Origin: an uncultured Hyphomicrobiales bacterium
Lineage (GTDB): Bacteria; Pseudomonadota; Alphaproteobacteria; Rhizobiales; CAJQND01
Assembly: GCA_905479595.1 (NCBI GenBank)
Contig: CAJQND010000185.1
Span: 1-9,830, forward strand
DNA: 9,830 bases
Reading direction: 5' to 3'
The position numbers and the translations under genes were made by a program. Shown piece after piece: positions 5,616 through 9,830 of the stretch; the first letter of the stretch is position 1; each line of letters starts with the position of its first letter. The notes beneath the pieces were generated by a model that was not told the DNA's origin, did no database searches, and was given only the letters and a program-made list of their open reading frames with translations.

Positions 5616-7334
5616 TTATGCCAACTCCTCGGGGAAGAATTTCATCACGCTTAACATCGGGTTTGGCGCCGCCTGGCCAAGGCCACAAATCGAGGCATCT
5701 GCCATGGCTTGAGACAAATCTTTAAGCAGATCCTGGTCCCAGTCTCCGCCTTCCATTATTTTAACAGCCTTTTCGCAACCCACCCGGCACGGCGTGCATT
5801 GCCCACAACTTTCATGGGCAAAAAACCGCAACAGGTTGTGCGCCACATCGCGCATGTCGTCCTGGTCTGACAAAACCACCACCGCATGTGAGCCGACAAA
5901 GCTGCCATGTTTTTCCAACTGGCCAAAATCGAGCGGTAGATTATCCAAGCTGGCGGGCAAAATGCCACCTGACGGGCCGCCGGGCAGATAGCCCTTGAAC
6001 GCATGGCCATCGGCCATTCCGCCACAATAGTCTTCAATGAGTTCGCGGATGGTGACGCCTGCCGGTGTCAGTTTTACGCCAGGTTGCTTGACCCGACCCG
6101 AAACGGAATAAGACCGCAGACCCTTGTGGCCTTCCTTGCCCTGGCTGGCGAACCATTCAGCGCCATTGGCAAGAATTGGCGGCATCCAGTAAACGGTTTC
6201 CACATTGTGAACCAGGGTTGGTTGATCAAAGAGCCCGACCTGGGCGACATATGGCGGGCGATGGCGTGGCAGGCCACGCTTGCCTTCAATAGATTCAATC
6301 ATCGCGGATTCTTCGCCGCAGATATAAGCACCCGCACCACGGCGAAGCTCTACGTATCCAACTTCAATAATTCCCGCAGCTTCAATTGCCGCAATTTCCC
6401 GGGCAAGTATTTTCAATACTGCAGGATACTCATCGCGCATGTAGATGTAGACTTTGGCGGCATCGACGCCCCAGGCACCTATCAACATGCCTTCCAAAAA
6501 CTGGTGCGGACGGCGTTCGAGGTAATGGCGGTCTTTGAATGTGCCCGGTTCGCCTTCGTCACCATTGATACACATGTAGCGTGGCGCGGATCCCGCGCGC
6601 ACAAATTTCCATTTCTGGCCAGATGGGAAACCTGCGCCGCCCAGCCCGCGCAATCCTGCTTCCAGCAATTCCTCAATGACGTCTTCTGGAGTTTTGGCTC
6701 CATCCCGCAATGACTTGAGTGTTTTATAACCGCCTTCTTCCACATAGTCGTCATAGCTTTGGTAATCGGGAATTGTCGGCAAGACTTCTTTTGCTTGCGC
6801 TGCGGTGAGTAGCGTTTCCGCGGTAACATTATCCAAATAATTTTTGCCAACGGCAGCGGCAGGCGCGCAATGGCACCGGCCCATACATGGAGCGTGGACA
6901 ACGCGCACGTCCTTACCGGCTTTTTTCTTGAGGTCTTCAATCAGGTCTTCAGACCCGGCAAGCGCGCATGAGATGGATTCACAGACCCGGATGGTAACAT
7001 CGGCGGGACCTTCTTCGCCTTCTTTCACAATGTCAAAGTGGTCATAGAACGTGGCGACTTCATAAACTTCGGCCATCGCCATTTTCATCTCATGGGCAAG
7101 GGTGGCCAGATGCCGGGCAGATAATTGCCCATATTGGTCCTGGATCAAATGCAAATGCTCAATCAACAGATCACGCCGACGGGGCGCATCACCCAAAAGT
7201 GCGCGCACTTCCTCAAGAGCGCCGGGTTCTATCTGTCTGCCTTTTGGAAAGCCACGGGCCTTGCGCTTACCATCACCTGCACCACGCCCGGGGCGTTTTG
7301 GTGTGAATGATGAACTTGGACTTTGCTTATTCAT
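5616..7334 (-). CDS. fdhB: NAD-dependent formate dehydrogenase, beta subunit (fused NuoE-NuoF diaphorase)
   Basis: A 572-residue fusion that takes electrons from FdhA and reduces NAD+. The NuoE-like half (about 38-185) carries the thioredoxin-fold 2Fe-2S ligands Cys118, Cys123, Cys150 and Cys154. The NuoF-like half has GLRGLGGAGFPSGQKW (228-243) and NGDEGEPGTFKDR (257-269) for FMN and NADH, the GAGAYICGEESAMIESIEGK segment (333-352), and 4Fe-4S ligands ESCGQCTPC (Cys510, 513, 516) plus Cys550 in SICGLG. Fusion and length match the beta subunit of the two-subunit FDH1 of Methylorubrum extorquens, in contrast to the separate FdsG and FdsB of the FdsABG type. The first 33 residues are a basic, Gly/Arg/Lys-rich and probably disordered extension. 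The ATG at 7334 has only a poor ribosome binding site. It is the first gene of the cluster, with its control region in the divergent gap upstream. Confidence 0.96.
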   Translation of the reverse strand: MNKQSPSSSFTPKRPGRGAGDGKRKARGFPKGRQIEPGALEEVRALLGDAPRRRDLLIEHLHLIQDQYGQLSARHLATLAHEMKMAMAEVYEVATFYDHFDIVKEGEEGPADVTIRVCESISCALAGSEDLIEDLKKKAGKDVRVVHAPCMGRCHCAPAAAVGKNYLDNVTAETLLTAAQAKEVLPTIPDYQSYDDYVEEGGYKTLKSLRDGAKTPEDVIEELLEAGLRGLGGAGFPSGQKWKFVRAGSAPRYMCINGDEGEPGTFKDRHYLERRPHQFLEGMLIGAWGVDAAKVYIYMRDEYPAVLKILAREIAAIEAAGIIEVGYVELRRGAGAYICGEESAMIESIEGKRGLPRHRPPYVAQVGLFDQPTLVHNVETVYWMPPILANGAEWFASQGKEGHKGLRSYSVSGRVKQPGVKLTPAGVTIRELIEDYCGGMADGHAFKGYLPGGPSGGILPASLDNLPLDFGQLEKHGSFVGSHAVVVLSDQDDMRDVAHNLLRFFAHESCGQCTPCRVGCEKAVKIMEGGDWDQDLLKDLSQAMADASICGLGQAAPNPMLSVMKFFPEELA

Positions 7335-7373
7335 TAGCGAGCATACTTTCTCATCTTCGCAGAGTTCGGTATA

Positions 7374-7383
7374 TGGTATACCA
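7374..7383. promoter_or_regulatory. Palindrome TGGTATACCA, candidate GntR/FadR-type operator for the fdh operon
   Basis: A perfect 10-bp palindrome 40 bp upstream of the fdhB start codon, in the divergent gap shared with the TusA-like gene. The half-sites TGGT/ACCA fit the TnGTnnnACnA-like operators bound by FCD-type GntR regulators. A direct repeat GGTATA-T-GGTATA (7368-7380) overlaps it. At this distance from fdhB a bound repressor could cover the promoter. No regulator gene is in the window, so the identity of the protein is inferred from operator style only. Confidence 0.4.
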
Positions 7384-7504
7384 GAAACCTTGCGACTCCG
7401 GTACCTTAAACTTCATATTTGCATTCTGACTTATTTTTCATAGACATGCAGGTGTTTGTACGGCAATTTGGTGCCAATTCCGCCACTCATGAGCATTAAA
7501 GAAC

Positions 7505-7738
7505 ATGGCCGCCACACAAGAAACCCTCGATGTTCGCGGTCTGCTGTGCCCTTTGCCGGTTTTAAAAGCCCGCAAACGCCTGCAATCCATGTCTCCTGGC
7601 GAAGTGTTACGCATTGAGGCCACTGACCCGGCAGCCGTTATTGATGTACCCCATTATTGCAACGAAAGCGGCAACACACTTGTGCATCAGGCTGAATCCG
7701 ATGGCGTTTTTATTTTTGATGTGCGTAAAACGTCATAA
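7505..7738 (+). CDS. TusA/SirA-family sulfur carrier protein
   Basis: A 77-residue small cytoplasmic protein of the TusA (SirA/YedF) fold. Seen: LDVRGLLCPLPVLKARKRL at 8-26, holding the family CPxP motif with the persulfide-carrying Cys15 at the end of the first strand; PGEVLRIEATDPAAVIDVP (31-49); and the C-terminal strand DGVFIFDVRK. TusA-type proteins accept sulfane sulfur from cysteine desulfurases and relay it to tRNA thiolation, molybdenum cofactor or other sulfur pathways. It is the only plus-strand gene here, divergent from the fdh operon by 170 bp. The opposite end of that operon encodes FdhD, which also handles persulfide sulfur, so a link is tempting but unproven. The start is the ATG at 7505; its ribosome binding site is weak (AAAGAA). 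Its stop is one base from the stop of the convergent arsC-like gene. Which TusA subfamily it belongs to, and its partner, cannot be decided. Confidence 0.9.
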   Translation: MAATQETLDVRGLLCPLPVLKARKRLQSMSPGEVLRIEATDPAAVIDVPHYCNESGNTLVHQAESDGVFIFDVRKTS

Positions 7739-7739
7739 C

Positions 7740-8096
7740 TCAAGAATTAACGCCAAGTGCCGCCTTGGTTTTAGAATTCCAGCCAATCAAAGCCTTGCCT
7801 ACGACCTCGATAACCGGACGTTTGATAAGCGTCGGGTGCTGCGACATAAGGCTGATCGCACCATGTTCAGTTTCTACATTTTCCTTCAGCAAATCGGGAA
7901 GATTACGCCATGTTGTCGAGCGTTTGTTGAGCACAGCATCCACTCCGGCAGCTGCTACCCATCCCGCAACGTGCTGATGGCTTAACCCATCTGAGCGGAT
8001 ATCAAAAAAGTGCGTGCCAATCCCGGCATCCTCCAGCTCACGCAACGCTTTGCGGCAAGTGTCGCAATTTTTGAGGCCATAAAGAGTAACGCTCAT
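7740..8096 (-). CDS. ArsC/Spx-family thioredoxin-fold protein (YffB-like)
   Basis: A 118-residue protein of the ArsC/Spx/YffB family. Seen: the N-terminal strand VTLYGLKNCDTCRKALREL with a CxxC pair (Cys11, Cys14); FFDIRSDGLS (30-39), matching the YffB-type D.R.DGL segment; LNKRSTTWRNLP (56-67); and LMSQHPTLIKRPVIEV (83-98), containing the family P-x-L/I-I-K-R-P motif. Close similarity to the YffB pattern (NCDT..KA, TTWR, IKRP) suggests a glutathione- or thiol-dependent reductase rather than a proven arsenate reductase; E. coli YffB itself has no settled function. The ATG at 8096 overlaps the cobW stop by four bases, so the two are probably translated together. It converges with the TusA-like gene. 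No arsenic-resistance genes are nearby, which also argues against calling it an arsenate reductase. Confidence 0.9.
   Translation of the reverse strand: MSVTLYGLKNCDTCRKALRELEDAGIGTHFFDIRSDGLSHQHVAGWVAAAGVDAVLNKRSTTWRNLPDLLKENVETEHGAISLMSQHPTLIKRPVIEVVGKALIGWNSKTKAALGVNS
7753..7772 (+). terminator. Weak intrinsic terminator candidate for the TusA-like gene
   Basis: On the plus strand CCAAG (7753-7757), a 6-nt loop and CTTGG (7764-7768) are followed by TTTT. A G-U pair can extend the stem to six. It begins 14 nt past the TusA-like stop codon and lies inside the 3' end of the convergent arsC-like gene. The stem is short, so termination is likely partial. Confidence 0.35.
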
Positions 8097-9223
8097 TGGT
8101 CCAGTAACCCTCCTGATTTCAGTGAAAGAGTTTCATCGCGGAACGCATGAGATGCTGGCATGGAGCGGTCTGTAAACGCCCGCAACAAAGCTTCGATTTG
8201 TGATTTTTCGATATCACGCGTGATCATCACCAACCGTGTTTTCCGGTCTTTTCCGGGCCACGCATCAAGCTGAACGGGCGGGTGAAAAACATGCTGCACC
8301 CCGTGGATAACAAATGGGCGTTCGGGATCTTCCTCAACCTTTACCACCCCTTTGACGCGCAGAAGGTTCGGTCCATGGTTGGCGCGTAAAAGCTCCAGAA
8401 ACAAATCAAACGACATTGCTGAAATTGCGTCATCTGTGGTGACACAAAATGCGCGTATATGTTCATCATGCCGATTGGTGTCGTGATGATGATGGTCGTG
8501 CCCGTCTTTGCGCGTGCGCCGCGCAGGCGTTTCAAATGCATCAGCCGATAGCCAGGCCATCACATCGGACGTTTTGCTGAACGGATCATACAACCCGGCG
8601 TTAAACAGCACAGAAGGGACGGCCTCGCCGGTATAATTATCGAGCATACGCGCACCTGGGGCCAGCTTGCGCAAGCGCTGCACCAACCGGCCAAGCTTTT
8701 GTTCGCCGTCCAACCCCGTCAGTAAATCGGTCTTGGTCAGTACCAGCCTGTCTGCGACCGCCACCTGTTTTACCGCTTCTTCCTGAGCATCCAGGGTTGC
8801 TTCCGCATTGACCGCGTCCACCAGCGTAATGACGCTTTCCAGCCGGTAGCGGGTCACAAGCCATTGGTGGTTCATAATGGTGTGCAAAACGGGTGCCGGG
8901 TCTGCCAGCCCGGTTGTTTCAATCACCACACGGTCAAACGAAGAAATTCTGCCCTCATCTCGGCGGATCATCAAATCTTCCAGCGTATCGATGAGATCGC
9001 CACGAATTGTGCAACACAGACAACCAGAAGACATCTCCATGATGTTTTCATCGGCTGTCTCGACCAACAAGTGATCAATGCCGACCTCACCAAATTCATT
9101 GATGATAACGGCCGTGCCAGCCATTGCCGGGTCTTTCAGCAAACGGTTCAGCAATGTTGTTTTGCCAGCACCGAGAAATCCTGTGATCACCGAGAGTGGA
9201 ATTGGCTGTTGGGTTTCGCCCAT
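8093..9223 (-). CDS. CobW/COG0523-family GTP-binding metallochaperone
   Basis: A 376-residue G3E-family GTPase. Seen: Walker A GFLGAGKTTLL (15-25); INEFGEVGID (41-50); the metal-binding CxCC motif SGCLCC (66-71, Cys68, 70, 71); the Walker B/switch region ETTGLADPAP (102-111); TKTD (163-166) for guanine recognition; a His-rich loop with about nine histidines (240-255); and a C-terminal CobW_C domain (about 257-362). COG0523 proteins deliver metals, most often zinc, to client proteins. The His-rich loop argues for zinc, but cobalt or a nitrile-hydratase-like client cannot be excluded, and there are no cobalamin genes around to support CobW proper. A good ribosome binding site (AGAAGG, 9230-9235) stands 6 nt from the ATG. 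It sits 60 nt after the SPOR-domain gene and overlaps the arsC-like gene, suggesting a three-gene operon. No Zur site was recognised, but the operon promoter is outside the window. Confidence 0.93.
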   Translation of the reverse strand: MGETQQPIPLSVITGFLGAGKTTLLNRLLKDPAMAGTAVIINEFGEVGIDHLLVETADENIMEMSSGCLCCTIRGDLIDTLEDLMIRRDEGRISSFDRVVIETTGLADPAPVLHTIMNHQWLVTRYRLESVITLVDAVNAEATLDAQEEAVKQVAVADRLVLTKTDLLTGLDGEQKLGRLVQRLRKLAPGARMLDNYTGEAVPSVLFNAGLYDPFSKTSDVMAWLSADAFETPARRTRKDGHDHHHHDTNRHDEHIRAFCVTTDDAISAMSFDLFLELLRANHGPNLLRVKGVVKVEEDPERPFVIHGVQHVFHPPVQLDAWPGKDRKTRLVMITRDIEKSQIEALLRAFTDRSMPASHAFRDETLSLKSGGLLDQ

Positions 9224-9283
9224 GGGTGACCTTCTAATGTTCTTGCTGACAAATGATGAACGTGCCTTGCGCTACGTGCTGGG

Positions 9284-9830
9284 TCAATTCTTCTTCTTTT
9301 TGTTTTTCTTTTTTTTCTTCTTTCGCGCGGCCTTCTGCTTGGCACGGCGGGCGGCCCTTTGGGCCTTTCGTTTTGCTCTTTCCGCCGCTCTTACCTTTTT
9401 GTCTTCCCTGTCGAGTTCGGCAAAAACCTCAGGCGACAGAATTTGACAAATAGTGGCCTGACTACGGAGCTGGCCACATAATGTATCAGCTTGCGGAGCC
9501 TCAAGCCGGCCAATTACAGCAAGAAAACCAGTGCGATCCGGCATCTGGATAACAGCACCGCGCCCACCGGAAATCAAATTACGCCCCGCCATTAGCCGGT
9601 TGACCATAATCTTGTGGGCATCACTGCCTTTGGGAAATTTGCCGAGTGCAATACCCCAGGCTTCCGTCATGATCCCAGGCTGCACGAGCCGGTAAGGCGG
9701 GCGGCCCTTACACACCACCGGCGCCATATCTTTTGGTACAGGGGCCGCCGCAGTGTTTCTGGACAATGCACTATTGATCACAGATGACATAAGCGTTGGA
9801 GTGCGGGCCGGGTCTTTGCTGGTCACAAAA
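9284..9830 (-). CDS. C-terminal part of a SPOR-domain protein, probably a D-Ala-D-Ala carboxypeptidase, with lysine-rich tail
   Basis: The frame is open to the right window edge, so this is probably the 3' end of a longer gene. An internal GTG (9826) and ATG (9790) exist but have no good ribosome binding sites. Seen: a short segment (residues about 5-21 of the visible 180) resembling the end of the peptidase S11 domain; a linker; then a SPOR-like domain at 57-134, starting WGIALGKF and ending with the Cys-containing CGQLRSQATICQIL. SPOR domains bind denuded septal peptidoglycan, and alphaproteobacterial D-alanyl-D-alanine carboxypeptidases often end in one. The last 40 residues are extremely basic, mixing Ala, Arg and Lys and finishing in lysine runs broken by Asn, an unusual end for this family. 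The carboxypeptidase identity is inferred because no catalytic motif lies inside the window. It precedes cobW by 60 nt with no terminator seen. Confidence 0.68.
   Translation of the reverse strand, partial: FVTSKDPARTPTLMSSVINSALSRNTAAAPVPKDMAPVVCKGRPPYRLVQPGIMTEAWGIALGKFPKGSDAHKIMVNRLMAGRNLISGGRGAVIQMPDRTGFLAVIGRLEAPQADTLCGQLRSQATICQILSPEVFAELDREDKKVRAAERAKRKAQRAARRAKQKAARKKKKKKNKKKKN
9287..9322. repeat. Polypurine/polypyrimidine tract encoding the lysine tail, with an A8 run
   Basis: On the minus strand this tract is purine apart from one C. It encodes six Lys, an Asn, four Lys and a final Asn before the TGA. It includes an uninterrupted run of eight A (9309-9316). Such runs are prone to replication, transcription or sequencing slippage. 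No hairpin precedes it, so it is not a terminator on either strand. Confidence 0.7.

Noticed and set aside
5611..5688. Upstream extension of the GNAT gene to 5688
   Set aside because: The extra 26 codons overlap the fdhB 3' end and show no GNAT similarity; the ATG at 5610 (or GTG at 5613) fits the family and the intergenic spacing.
7740..8096. Calling the small ArsC-family gene an arsenate reductase
   Set aside because: The sequence fits the YffB-like branch better, and no arsR, arsB or acr3 gene is in the window; the arsenate function is not supported.
8093..9223. Cobalamin biosynthesis role for the CobW-family gene
   Set aside because: No cobalamin genes are adjacent, and the His-rich loop with CxCC is common to zinc-type COG0523 members; the family name alone is not evidence.
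9284..9322. T-rich plus-strand tract read as a terminator
   Set aside because: No stem precedes the T run and no plus-strand gene ends there; the tract is explained by lysine codons on the minus strand.

Overview
The window looks like a moderately GC-rich chromosomal segment from an alphaproteobacterium, possibly of the Hyphomicrobiales or Rhodobacterales type. This rests on the style of the proteins and gene pairs, not on any rRNA marker, so the order is uncertain. Almost everything is on the minus strand. One small gene is on the plus strand. Coding density is very high, and several genes are joined by 4-nt ATGA stop/start overlaps.

Block 1 (minus strand, about 7334 down to 1) is a formate oxidation cluster with an unusual insert. 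In transcription order it holds: fdhB, a fused NuoE+NuoF-type diaphorase subunit; a GNAT acetyltransferase; fdhA, the molybdenum/tungsten bis-MGD catalytic subunit; mtnA, methylthioribose-1-phosphate isomerase; a FucA-type class II aldolase overlapping mtnA; and fdhD, the sulfurtransferase that activates the formate dehydrogenase cofactor, cut by the left window edge. FdhA and FdhB together should make a cytoplasmic NAD+-dependent formate dehydrogenase of the two-subunit kind known from methylotrophs (formate + NAD+ to CO2 + NADH). The mtnA-aldolase pair matches the DHAP shunt, which salvages 5'-methylthioadenosine and 5'-deoxyadenosine left over from SAM chemistry. A sigma70-like promoter candidate and a 9-bp inverted repeat lie in the fdhA-mtnA gap.

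Block 2 (about 7335-7738) is the divergent regulatory region plus a TusA-family sulfur carrier gene on the plus strand. The gap holds a perfect palindrome, TGGTATACCA, resembling operators of FadR-like GntR repressors. The TusA-like gene meets the next minus-strand gene tail to tail with one base between them.

Block 3 (minus strand, 9830 down to 7740) probably forms an operon: the 3' end of a SPOR-domain protein, most likely a D-alanyl-D-alanine carboxypeptidase, with a strikingly lysine-rich tail; a COG0523/CobW-family metallochaperone GTPase with a His-rich loop; and a small ArsC/Spx-family (YffB-like) thioredoxin-fold protein overlapping cobW by 4 nt.

No tRNA, rRNA, CRISPR array, transposase or attachment site was seen. 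The most original feature is the composite fdhB-GNAT-fdhA-mtnA-aldolase-fdhD arrangement, in which a SAM by-product salvage pair sits between a formate dehydrogenase and its maturation factor.
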